From the NCBI RefSeq assembly GCF_963517015.1, contig NZ_CAUQDV010000001.1:1370001-1434000 (forward strand): a DNA stretch of 64,000 nt, written 5' to 3'. This DNA comes from an uncultured Devosia sp. GTDB taxonomy: Bacteria > Pseudomonadota > Alphaproteobacteria > Rhizobiales > Devosiaceae. Below the pieces are notes generated by a model. The model searched no databases. It was given only the letters and a program-made list of their open reading frames with translations, and was not told the origin of the DNA. Positions 55,695-63,878 of this stretch are shown in pieces. A program made the position numbers and the translations under genes. The stretch's first letter is position 1, and each line of letters begins with the position of its first letter.

Positions 55695-56204
55695 ATGGAT
55701 GTCGGCAACGAATTTGGTTTCGTTCAGACCTATCTTCCGCAACACATCATCGCCATCCGCATCCTGATCGCCGCCGTGCTCGGCGCGATGATCGGTTTCG
55801 AGCGCGAGTTCAATACGGCTGAAGCCGGTTTGCGGACCCATATTCTGGTCGCGGTGGCGGCGGCGCTGTTCACCATTCTGGCCTTTGAGATTTTCCACAC
55901 GCTGGAGCCGGGCGGGCCCAATGGGCCGCAGGCCGATCCGATCCGTGCGGTCGAGGCGGTGACGGCCGGCATCGCCTTCCTGGGTGCCGGCGCAATCTTT
56001 CGTTCAGGCACGAATGTGCAGGGGCTGACCACCGGCGCGGGCATGTGGCTGGCCGGCGCGGTCGGCGTGGCGACGGCGCTGGGCTACTATCTCATCGCGC
56101 TGGGTGTCGCGATCCTCGCCGTCATCGTGCTCGCGGCCCTGCGGGCTTTCGCCCACAAGGTGGTCGATCAGGGCAAGGACAAGGCGAGTGCCGACGGCGA
56201 TTGA
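55695..56204 (+). CDS. MgtC/SapB family membrane protein
   Basis: 169 residues with four hydrophobic segments and the signature LIAAVLGAMIGFEREFN followed by GLRTHILVAVAAALFTI and TAGIAFLGAGAIFR. MgtC proteins support growth at low magnesium or inhibit the F1Fo ATPase. It lies before the large structured intergenic region, with no magnesium transporter in view. Confidence 0.88.
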   Translation: MDVGNEFGFVQTYLPQHIIAIRILIAAVLGAMIGFEREFNTAEAGLRTHILVAVAAALFTILAFEIFHTLEPGGPNGPQADPIRAVEAVTAGIAFLGAGAIFRSGTNVQGLTTGAGMWLAGAVGVATALGYYLIALGVAILAVIVLAALRAFAHKVVDQGKDKASADGD

Positions 56205-56742
56205 TGTTCCCGACAGGGGGCGATGGGAGAAGCAGAAGTCACGGCTGCTGCGACGAGGGACATACGCGCGCCGATCTGCCTCTCCCGCTGACGATCCTGA
56301 CCGGGAGGTGTCACGACCGTGCCCATTGCGTCCCGTTCCCTTGGAGTGGAGCGGAGCGCCTTCCATCACCCAAACTGGCGATGAAAGATCAGAGTGGCCG
56401 GAGGAGCGCCTGGGAATGCAGACCAATCGGGGGATTGGGCATGCAGCGCTCCTCCTGACCTAGGCATGAACCTTGTGGACGCAGGGTTCATGCCAACTGG
56501 TTCGGACCCATACGGGTCCCGACGATCAATCAAGGCGATCGTCAATTGGTCGAATTCGGGTGATCTGCGCCCTCTGTGCGGGGCCTGGCTGCGCAGGACA
56601 AAGTCGGCTCAACGTGCCGATGGCCGCCCTATGGCTGATAAACTGTCCACAGGGTAGGCTAAGTCAGGTAAGGATCAGGTAAGCCGAGCTTGTGTTTTAC
56701 ATGTAAAGCGTCACTATCCCCTCCGGTTGCGGAGGAGAGGCT
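56205..56742 (+). other. 538-base intergenic region with structured RNA candidate
   Basis: No ORF here is convincing (short, no ribosome sites, no recognisable product). It carries a series of perfect inverted repeats (annotated next) upstream of an HTH-TM-TPR gene. Confidence 0.6.
56282..56520 (+). ncRNA. Candidate structured RNA or leader
   Basis: Four inverted repeats in order. CTCCCG/CGGGAG is at 56282-56287 and 56302-56307. GGAGGAGCGC/GCGCTCCTCC (10-base stem) is at 56400-56409 and 56446-56455, enclosing CCAATC/GATTGG at 56423-56428 and 56433-56438. GGCATGAACC/GGTTCATGCC is at 56463-56472 and 56485-56494. GGACCC/GGGTCC is at 56504-56509 and 56514-56519. The strand is not fixed by these facts. 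It could be a small RNA, a cis leader of the next gene, or a repeat cluster. Confidence 0.4.
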
Positions 56743-58464
56743 TTGGCAGAGGCGATGCCACAGCGTGAGATCGTGCAGGAAGCTCTGGAGCGTTTGCTTC
56801 AGTGGCCAGAAATTGCGCGCTCTCCGCAACTTGGCAAGTTTCTCGACTATATTGTCCAGCGCCGCCTCGAAGGCGATGAACAGGCCATCAAGGCCTATTC
56901 CATAGCCGTGGATGTCTTCGGACGAGGCGACGATTTCGACCCGCAGAGCGACCCCATCGTGCGGGTGCAGGCACGGCGCCTGCGTGGCTTGATTGACGAC
57001 TATTATCGCGGTCCGGGCGCTGATGAGGCGCTGCAGATTCGTCTGCCGGTGGGTCGCTATATTCCTGAATTCGTCGAGCGGCCCAGAGAGGAGCCGGCGG
57101 CTTTGCAGGAGTCGTCTCCGGTTGCCGTGGTGCCCAAGGTCCAACCTCGCTCCCGGTTCCTGCTGGCAGGCCTGGGACTGGCTGTGGGCGCTGCTGTCGC
57201 GGCGTTGCTGGTCCAGTGGCCGCGGTCTCCGGGCAGTGGTTCCGCCGTCGGCATCCTCGAACGCCCAACCATCAATGTGGTGGAATTCCAGAACCTTGTG
57301 ACGGATGCGGCCATGTCGCCGCGGGTTGCAGGCCTCGCCATCGAAATGGTGACCGATCTCGAGCAGTTCGAGAACCTGCGGGTGTTCTATCGGAGCGGGG
57401 TGGAAGACCCGACCAGTAGCGGCGATGAGGCGGCGAATACCTTCGTGCTGACCGGTATCGTGCGGCTGGAGGGCGACGAGGTTCAATACAGTGCCATCCT
57501 CACCGAGACGCGGAGCGGGAGCGTCGTCTGGAACCAGACGTTGTCCGTGCCACAAGTCGAGGCGGCGACGCCCGATATCCTCGATCGCGTCTCGCTGTCT
57601 TTCGGTCTGGTTCTCGGCAGCCCGCGTGGTCCGCTGCATGCTGCGGCGCGGCAGTTGATGGAAACGGCTTCACCGGTCGAAAACGTCAATCTCTATCTCT
57701 GCCGGGTGCTGTTCGATCGGTTCCGCGAGACTGGCATTGGCACCGACGCGCAGGACACGCGCGCCTGTTTCGAGGCTTTGTCCGAGGCCGACAAGCAGGA
57801 TCCAATCGCTCTCGCGGCGCAGGCGAGCCTTCTGGTCGAATATGCGGATTCGGCCGAAAGCGAGGCCATGCCGCTGGCCGACAGAGTGCGCATGGCGCAG
57901 ACCAATCTGACGCGGGCCATCAACGACGATTCAATCAGTGGTTTCATCTGGGAGCAGCAGGGCCGGCTGCATGAGGGGCAGGGGCTGCTGGCCGAGGCCC
58001 GCGCCGACTTTGCCTCGTCCGTGCAGCTCAATCCGGCCAGTGCCGATGCCCTGGCGGACTTTGCGCGCCTGCTGGCCTTTGGGGGTGATCTGACCCAGGC
58101 CGAGCCGATGGCGCGCAATGCCGCCGAACACTCACCCAATCCGCCCGCATGGTATTTTGCGGTGCCGACGCTGCTGGCATTGCGCGATGGCGATTTCGGT
58201 AGGGCTGTCGAGAATGCGGAGCTCTATGCCCAGGCCGATCGCGAGCTGGGGCCGGTGCTGGCCATCATGGCGGGGCAGCAGGCGGGCAATAGCGATGTGG
58301 TCAACCGCTATCTGCCGCAGGTGCTCGATGCGCCCAGCTTCCGCGCCAAGGGGGTGATGCCGCGGCTGCGCGAGCGGATCAGTGACGATGGGTTGATCGA
58401 ACAAATCCGCCGGGCGCTGACCGAAGCCGGGGTGCCCTGGGCGGCGTTGACGCGCAGCTTCTAG
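56743..58464 (+). CDS. HTH-TM-TPR membrane-anchored regulator candidate
   Basis: 573 residues. A helical N-terminal domain (about 10-90, with SPQLGKFLDYIVQRRLEGDE and SDPIVRVQARRLRGLIDDYYR), resembling winged-HTH DNA-binding domains found in adenylate-cyclase-like TPR regulators, is followed by a single membrane helix (residues 138-158). A C-terminal TPR-like helical part then runs to the end. The TTG at 56743 is chosen since GGAGGAGAGG lies 6 bases upstream; ATG at 56755 is possible. Overlaps the convergent SMR gene by 4 bases. Confidence 0.6.
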   Translation: MAEAMPQREIVQEALERLLQWPEIARSPQLGKFLDYIVQRRLEGDEQAIKAYSIAVDVFGRGDDFDPQSDPIVRVQARRLRGLIDDYYRGPGADEALQIRLPVGRYIPEFVERPREEPAALQESSPVAVVPKVQPRSRFLLAGLGLAVGAAVAALLVQWPRSPGSGSAVGILERPTINVVEFQNLVTDAAMSPRVAGLAIEMVTDLEQFENLRVFYRSGVEDPTSSGDEAANTFVLTGIVRLEGDEVQYSAILTETRSGSVVWNQTLSVPQVEAATPDILDRVSLSFGLVLGSPRGPLHAAARQLMETASPVENVNLYLCRVLFDRFRETGIGTDAQDTRACFEALSEADKQDPIALAAQASLLVEYADSAESEAMPLADRVRMAQTNLTRAINDDSISGFIWEQQGRLHEGQGLLAEARADFASSVQLNPASADALADFARLLAFGGDLTQAEPMARNAAEHSPNPPAWYFAVPTLLALRDGDFGRAVENAELYAQADRELGPVLAIMAGQQAGNSDVVNRYLPQVLDAPSFRAKGVMPRLRERISDDGLIEQIRRALTEAGVPWAALTRSF

Positions 58465-58793
58465 TGGGTGGAAGAGTGCGAAAAGAGGTTGATCACCAGC
58501 ACACCCGCAAGGATCAACCCGATGCCGATCATTGCCGGGACGTCCAGTGTCTGGCCATAGGCGAAGAAAGCGATGATCGAGACGAGAATGATCCCGACGC
58601 CCGACCAGATGGCATAGCCGATGCCGACAGGAATGGTCTGCAGCGCCAGCGAGAAGAAGTAGAAGGTGATGCAATAGCCGACCACGACGATCACGGATGG
58701 CACCAATTGGGTGAAGCCGGCCGAGGCGCGCAGGAAGCTGGTGGCAATGACTTCGCCGACAATGGCGATGGCGAGATAGGCGGCGCCGTTCAT
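58461..58793 (-). CDS. Small multidrug resistance (EmrE-type) transporter
   Basis: 110 residues with four membrane helices and the essential glutamate in AIVGEVIATSFL (E14), plus IPVGIGYAIWSGVGIILVS. EmrE/SugE-type proton-coupled transport of cationic drugs is likely. The ATG overlaps the murD2 stop by four bases (ATGA), so it is the last gene of murL-murD2-SMR. The link to peptidoglycan is not obvious. Confidence 0.88.
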   Translation of the reverse strand: MNGAAYLAIAIVGEVIATSFLRASAGFTQLVPSVIVVVGYCITFYFFSLALQTIPVGIGYAIWSGVGIILVSIIAFFAYGQTLDVPAMIGIGLILAGVLVINLFSHSSTH

Positions 58794-60091
58794 TTCGTCT
58801 CCGGAGCAAAGATCGCCTCTGCCAGCTCGACAAATCGGCGGCCGCGTTCCTCGAAATTCTTGAACTGGTTGTAGCTCGGCGCACCTGGCGAGAGGATGAC
58901 AGTATCGAAGCGGTCATCGAGACGCTTGAGCGCATGCATGGCCGTTTCGAGGTCGGGCTCTTCGAGCACGGTGATCCCCGGAGCCGATGTTCGTGCGGCT
59001 GCGGCGAGACGCGAACCGGTCACCGGCAGGCAGAGCAGGACGGTCACCAAGAAGTCGTCAAGCATGCTTGCCAGTTCGGCATAGTCCTGCTGGCGCTCGT
59101 GGCCGCCGCCAATCAGCGCAATGCGGTGGCCCTTGTAGGCCGCCAAAGCCGCCTTGGTGGCTTCGGGCGTGGTCGAGATCGAATCGTTGATGAAGAGCTT
59201 TTGGCCAAAGCGATGCTCTTCGAGCCGGTGGGGCAGGGGCACGAAAGCCGCTATGCCGCGCAGGACACCGTCGAGATTTCCGCCTGCTGCCAACGAGATA
59301 CGCGCAGCCAGCTGGGCATTGTCGAGATTGTGGGCACCCTTAAGCCGCGAGCCGAGCACGGCCTTGTCGATGGCCTTCTTTTCGTCCGGCGTCAGGTCGC
59401 GGATCAGCCGGCGATGGTCGCGCACCGCCATGGCCACGAGCGCATTGCCCTCAGCCGCCGCGCCCAGCGCCACGGGGAAGCCGCCGTCGCGATCGATCAG
59501 GTGCAGCTTGTCCTTGTAGTAGCGTTCGACCGAGCCATGCCAATCGACATGTTCGGGGTAAAGGTTTGTCACCGCTGCAATATCGGGCAGGAAGTTCATG
59601 TCCGCCGTCTGGTAGCTAGACAGCTCGAAGATCACCACGGCGTGCTGATCGGCGGCTTCCAGCGGCGCCAGACCAACGTTTCCGGCCAGCCCTGCATCCA
59701 CGCCGGACCGGGTCAGCATGAGGTGGGTCAGGGTCGCGGTGGTCGACTTGCCCTTGGTGCCGGTGATGGCGATCACCGTCCGGCCGGTGCGGTATGTGGC
59801 GCCCCAGAGGTTCAGGTTCGATGTCGTCGGGATGCCGGCGTCGCGGGCGATGTCGAAGATGGGCTTGTAGCGCGAGACGCCGGGGCTCTTGACGATCAGG
59901 CCGAAACGATGGGCTTTGATGGCCGCAGGCAGGTGCTCGGGAGCGATGGTCTCGGCGTCGGGGATATTGGCGTCGCCACTATCGACGGTCACGAAAACCT
60001 TCAGATCCGGCTGTCGCGCCTTGAGAAAAGCCCGGGTAGAGAGGGCCTCGCGGCCCGCGCCATAGAGCAGGATGGGCTCTTCAAACCGCAT
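58790..60091 (-). CDS. murD2: Non-canonical Mur ligase MurD2 (UDP-MurNAc-L-Ala: L-Glu ligase)
   Basis: 433-residue Mur ligase with ATP motif ITGTKGKSTTATLTH, ELSSYQTADM, NLYPEHVDWHGSVERYY and DSISTTPEATKAAL. In Xanthomonas MurD2 adds L-glutamate (not D) to UDP-MurNAc-L-Ala, and MurL then epimerises it. The adjacent murL and 11-base overlap make this assignment over plain MurD, but the two are hard to separate by eye. ATG 60091. Confidence 0.8.
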   Translation of the reverse strand: MRFEEPILLYGAGREALSTRAFLKARQPDLKVFVTVDSGDANIPDAETIAPEHLPAAIKAHRFGLIVKSPGVSRYKPIFDIARDAGIPTTSNLNLWGATYRTGRTVIAITGTKGKSTTATLTHLMLTRSGVDAGLAGNVGLAPLEAADQHAVVIFELSSYQTADMNFLPDIAAVTNLYPEHVDWHGSVERYYKDKLHLIDRDGGFPVALGAAAEGNALVAMAVRDHRRLIRDLTPDEKKAIDKAVLGSRLKGAHNLDNAQLAARISLAAGGNLDGVLRGIAAFVPLPHRLEEHRFGQKLFINDSISTTPEATKAALAAYKGHRIALIGGGHERQQDYAELASMLDDFLVTVLLCLPVTGSRLAAAARTSAPGITVLEEPDLETAMHALKRLDDRFDTVILSPGAPSYNQFKNFEERGRRFVELAEAIFAPETK

Positions 60092-61442
60092 AGGCCGCCA
60101 CCTTGGCTGCCAGGGCCGGCGGGATGTGATGGTCGTGGCTGTCGGTCAGGCATTCGGCCATGGCCAATTGCAGAGCCGGTTCGCCATATTGGGCAAAAAG
60201 GTCCGCCTTGACCGCCTTGACCACCGCCGCCTCGTGCCAATCGGCGTGGCGTGTCAGCGTATAGAGGCAGGCGGCGGCCTCGAGAATTTCGCCGACGCAT
60301 TCCCAGGGCTTCTGCCCGGCAAGACCAGCCAGTTCGCGGAAGGAGGCTTCGTTGGCGGGGTTGTCGAGCAGATTCTTGCCGAAGATCGACAATAGGCGAT
60401 CCTTGGCCATGAAAGGCGCGAAAATCAGGAAGACGAAATGGCATTTCGGGCATTCACCGCACCACAGCGGGCCGTCATTGCCGGTCAGGCGGAAGTTCCT
60501 GTTGCAGCTCGAAAAAACGTGGTCGAACTTGCTTTCCTGGGTGAAGAGCGAGGCGATGCGCGCTTCCGAATAGGGGCGCAGCAATGAGAAGTATTTCAAG
60601 GCGCCGCCGGTTGCGTCGCTGAGGATCGAGGCGATCAGCAGTTCGAAGCCGAGCGATTTGGAATATTGGTGATTGGTCTCGCGACCATCAAATTCAACAT
60701 TGCCCTCGCTGGCCGAGCGCTCGTTGCTGAGCACGATCTGGTTGTAGCCAAACAGCAGGGCGCAGAGCGAGGCGATCATGGAATTGATCGCGGTGGAGGG
60801 CACGTGGCCGTTGTAATAGCCGGGCTCCTTGCCCAGCCGGATCATCTCCGGGTCCAGCGTGCGGGTGACGTAAACCGGGTCGGTGCCGATCTTGTCCACC
60901 GAGGTCAGGATCGGGCCTTTGGGATTGACGGCGAAGGGCGAAAATTCAACGCCGACGTGGCTCAGGAGGTCCACGCTGACCAGCGAATCCTTACCGCCGC
61001 CAATGGGCAACAGAGTGCGCTCGGGCAGCGCAGGCGCAGGCTTTTTGGCTTCGGCATCGTGGGGCGCGCTGATGGTCAGCTTGCCGAAACGCTGCAGATT
61101 GTTGCGGGCATAAAATTCGCCCAGCCCGTTTTCATAGACATCGATGGCAAAGGCGCGCTCGGCTTCACTCAGCGAAATATTGGGCGCGACGATCTCGAAG
61201 GGCGCGCGCAGCTTGAAATAGCTGACGCCGAGCACGACGGCGGTGAGATCCAGCAGCTTGCGGAAGGCAGGGCTATCCGCCTTGGCCGCATGATCGCCGG
61301 TGGGCAGGTCGAGGCGCTCGACAAAATGCAGGTCGCCCAGGCCATAGCCGAAGCTGGCCGTGCCGGTGGCGGGATTAAAAGTCGGGCGCTCGATGAGAAA
61401 CTGTTCGGTCAAGGCTGAAATCACTCGGTGTAGTCTGATCAT
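60081..61442 (-). CDS. murL: UDP-MurNAc-L-Ala-L-Glu epimerase MurL
   Basis: 453-residue protein matching the MurL family. It has an N-type PPase-like loop LPIGGGKDSLVSVDLL, YNGHVPSTAINSM, NERSASEGNVEFDG and a cysteine-rich WCGECPKCHFVF. In Xanthomonas MurL inverts L-Glu to D-Glu within the nucleotide-linked peptide, making glutamate racemase unnecessary. It starts the murL-murD2-SMR operon and stands opposite the YciI gene. Start at 61442 is preferred over 61505 but lacks an obvious ribosome site. Confidence 0.82.
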   Translation of the reverse strand: MIRLHRVISALTEQFLIERPTFNPATGTASFGYGLGDLHFVERLDLPTGDHAAKADSPAFRKLLDLTAVVLGVSYFKLRAPFEIVAPNISLSEAERAFAIDVYENGLGEFYARNNLQRFGKLTISAPHDAEAKKPAPALPERTLLPIGGGKDSLVSVDLLSHVGVEFSPFAVNPKGPILTSVDKIGTDPVYVTRTLDPEMIRLGKEPGYYNGHVPSTAINSMIASLCALLFGYNQIVLSNERSASEGNVEFDGRETNHQYSKSLGFELLIASILSDATGGALKYFSLLRPYSEARIASLFTQESKFDHVFSSCNRNFRLTGNDGPLWCGECPKCHFVFLIFAPFMAKDRLLSIFGKNLLDNPANEASFRELAGLAGQKPWECVGEILEAAACLYTLTRHADWHEAAVVKAVKADLFAQYGEPALQLAMAECLTDSHDHHIPPALAAKVAAYAV

Positions 61443-61553
61443 ATAGGTGATTTGCCCGCGTGGCGGGAGTGGGGCATTTTTGCTGTCGAAATCGGCTGGA
61501 GCCATTCGTTGTCATGGCATGAGGCCAATGTGGCCGGGACAGAGGAGAAGACA

Positions 61554-61982
61554 ATGCGTGTATTGGTATTCGTCAAGGCAACGGCAGACAGCGAAGCGGG
61601 CGTCATGCCGTCCAGCGATCTGCTGGAGGCGATGGGCCGCTACAATGAAGAGCTGGTCGATGCGGGCATCATGCTGGGTGGAGAGGGGCTCAAGGATTCC
61701 TCGCATGGCAAGCGCATCGGCTTTGATGGCGCCAGCCGTACGGTGATCGACGGGCCATTTACCGAGACCAAGGAACTGGTCGCCGGCTACTGGATCTGGG
61801 ACGTGCGCGACATGGACCATGCCGTCGAATGGGTGAAGCGCTGCCCAAACCCGATGCTGGGCTATAGCGAGGTGGAAATCCGCCCGGTGTTCGAGCTCAG
61901 CGATTTCGCCGAGATCATGACGCCGGAAGCCGAGGCGGTGCATAACCGGGTGGCGGAGAAGGAACGGGCTCTCGAAAAGTAA
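61554..61982 (+). CDS. YciI-like (DGPF) family protein
   Basis: 142 residues of the YCII/DGPF fold: MRVLVFVKATADSEAG, TVIDGPFTETKELVAGYW and VEIRPVFELSDF. The signature DGPF-TE-KE is clear. Function of the family is poorly defined; PhnB-like neighbours or sigma factors often accompany it but none is here. ATG 61554 has AGAGGAGA. Confidence 0.85.
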   Translation: MRVLVFVKATADSEAGVMPSSDLLEAMGRYNEELVDAGIMLGGEGLKDSSHGKRIGFDGASRTVIDGPFTETKELVAGYWIWDVRDMDHAVEWVKRCPNPMLGYSEVEIRPVFELSDFAEIMTPEAEAVHNRVAEKERALEK

Positions 61983-61984
61983 GA

Positions 61985-62104
61985 GTACCCCCACCTATCC
62001 TCCCCCTGAAAAGGGGGAGGGACTAGATCGCGTTTGGGGCACTATCCTGCCAAGACCACTGAGCGGTCCCTCCCCCTATCAGGGGGAGGCTAGGAGAGGG
62101 TATC
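61985..62104. repeat. Palindromic intergenic repeat, copy A2 with inverted partner
   Basis: Left part resembles the repeat at 20069-20112 (GTACCCCCACCT, CTCCCCCTGA, GGGGGAGGGAC). The right part (GTCCCTCCCCCTATCAGG and TAGGAGAGGGTA) is the same element reversed. A longer inverted pair. Convergent genes lie on either side. Confidence 0.75.
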
Positions 62105-62185
62105 CGCTCTTCGCCATTCGAGCGTAGCTCTCATGGCCTGCTTCGCTAAAATCGCGCCACTGGCGCGATTTTCCCTGTGGGCCGC

Positions 62186-63079
62186 TCAGCAGATACGCAT
62201 CTGCAATCTCATGACGATGTCATGGCCCAGGCGCTGGAAGCCGTATTCGCGCATGGTGCAACTCCAGCCGTCGCTGGTGCGCTCGATCTTGAAGAGATTG
62301 TAGCGCGCCGGGTCATCCAGCGTACCGCCCTGGGCCGCGCTGGCGGCGGCGACGCCGACAACCGGCACTTCCTTGCCCTTGCCGGGAATGGAGTGGATCG
62401 AGGAGCGATGCGTGTGGCCATGCAGGATCAGCTCGGCGCCGTGTTCGGCGATCACCTGGCGGAACAGCTTATGTCCCTTGAGGCCGAACGAGGGATGCTG
62501 CAGTTCCGGATTGGGCGGATGATGGATCATCACCGTGCGGAAGAAGCCCGCTTCGCCCATGACGCTCAGAATGCGGCTCAGGCGCTCAGCCTGTTTTTCA
62601 TCGAAGCGGCCGACGGCGAGGAAGGGGCGGGTCGGAACGGCGCTGGAGCAGGAGATCATCGCGACTTCGTCGCCGACGCGGCGCACAAAGGGAAAGGCGG
62701 CTTCGTCCAGCGTTTCGCCTTTCATATAGTCGCCCCAGATTTCCTGGGCAGATTCGAGTGCTCCGGGGACATAGGCGTCGTGATTGCCGGGGCAGACGGC
62801 GATCTTGTCTGCTTCCCCTAGTGCTTCCAGCCATTTGCCGGCGCGCTCGACCTCAAAGCGCAGTGCCAGGTTCACCAGATCGCCCGTCACTGCCGTGAAA
62901 TCGGCATTCTGTGCCTGCATATGGGACACCAGATTGGTCAGCGTTTCGCTGTTGAGCTCGCCATGGCGCTTGAGCTTCCAGTTGAGGAAGCCGGTCAGGC
63001 GCTTGCCCAGAAGGTCCCGCCAGACCACGTCGGGCATGGGGGACAGATGGATGTCGGAAATATGAGCGAGTATGATCAT
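62186..63079 (-). CDS. Calcineurin-like metallophosphoesterase
   Basis: 297 residues with dimetal motifs DIHLSP, TGDLVN, CPGNHDAYV and LHGHTHRSS. Cytosolic; it resembles cyclic-nucleotide or nucleotide phosphodiesterases (CpdA-like or Icc-like), but substrate is not decidable. Reads toward the repeat at 61985. Confidence 0.88.
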   Translation of the reverse strand: MIILAHISDIHLSPMPDVVWRDLLGKRLTGFLNWKLKRHGELNSETLTNLVSHMQAQNADFTAVTGDLVNLALRFEVERAGKWLEALGEADKIAVCPGNHDAYVPGALESAQEIWGDYMKGETLDEAAFPFVRRVGDEVAMISCSSAVPTRPFLAVGRFDEKQAERLSRILSVMGEAGFFRTVMIHHPPNPELQHPSFGLKGHKLFRQVIAEHGAELILHGHTHRSSIHSIPGKGKEVPVVGVAAASAAQGGTLDDPARYNLFKIERTSDGWSCTMREYGFQRLGHDIVMRLQMRIC

Positions 63080-63189
63080 CGCGGGCCTAATGCCAGATGG
63101 GGCGCGACAAGAAAACGGTCAATCGCCCCAAGCATTGATTTTGTCCTCATCAAGTCTCTGCTACCGGTAGCCGCCAAAGGAGTGTTTCG

Positions 63190-63669
63190 ATGCAGCTGAC
63201 TCGTACGCAACAGTTGATCGGCAAGGTCTTTTTGACGGCCAAGGGGCTGCTGCACCGGCTGACCATGGGGTCGCGGGTGATGCTGGTCGATGGCGACAAG
63301 GTATTGCTGATCCGCCATCAACACTTTCCTGGCTGGCAGTTTCCCGGCGGTGGCGTCAGTCCGGGCGAGACGCTCGAACATGCCGGAGCGCGCGAGACGC
63401 TGGAAGAAACCGGCTATCGCGTGATCGGTTCCATGCAGCTCTTCGGCATCTACCACAATACCGGCCCGGTGACGAACCGCGACCATGTTGCCTTCTGGAT
63501 CTGCAGCAATTTCGAAAAGGAATTCGAGCGCAAGCCGGACCGCGAGATTGCCGAGGTGGTCTGGTTCGATCGCCATTATCTGCCCGAAAAGATCACGCCG
63601 GCGACGTCGCAGCGGATCGACGAGTATTTCGACAAGGTCGAGAAGCGCGAAATCTGGGGCTATCCGTAA
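63190..63669 (+). CDS. NUDIX hydrolase
   Basis: 159 residues with a perfect NUDIX box from GGGVSPGETLEHAGARET through LEETGY. Hydrolyses a nucleoside diphosphate linked to another group. Divergent from the metallophosphoesterase gene (110 bases). Ribosome site AAAGGAG. Exact substrate unknown. Confidence 0.9.
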   Translation: MQLTRTQQLIGKVFLTAKGLLHRLTMGSRVMLVDGDKVLLIRHQHFPGWQFPGGGVSPGETLEHAGARETLEETGYRVIGSMQLFGIYHNTGPVTNRDHVAFWICSNFEKEFERKPDREIAEVVWFDRHYLPEKITPATSQRIDEYFDKVEKREIWGYP

Positions 63670-63708
63670 GGGCCTCAGCCAAGTCGGGTCTTTGCTCTGA
63701 TGATTTCA

Positions 63709-63855
63709 CACCCGCTGTGTCATCCCGGCCTTGAGCCGGGATCCATCTCGAGATTTCGTCATAGCCGCAAGGTGGTTGGAGCAATAGCGATCTGGCGGCA
63801 AGCGACCTGATCTCAAGATGGGCCCCGGCTCAAGGCCGGGGTGACACCGTGGGTG
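63709..63855. repeat. Inverted repeat pair, family C
   Basis: Left copy runs from CACCCGCTGTGTCATCCCGG through AGCCGGGATCCATCTCGAG. The right copy is the reverse complement with few changes (ends in GGTGACACCGTGGGTG at 63840-63855). Arm about 44 bases with some 6 mismatches. This is a typical dispersed palindromic element of such genomes. Confidence 0.75.
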
Positions 63856-63878
63856 GGCCAGATAATGCCCGTGGCCTA

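Noticed and set aside
56104..56657. Short ORFs within the intergenic region 56205-56742
   Set aside because: No ribosome sites, low-complexity, and overlapping hairpins; better explained as RNA structure.
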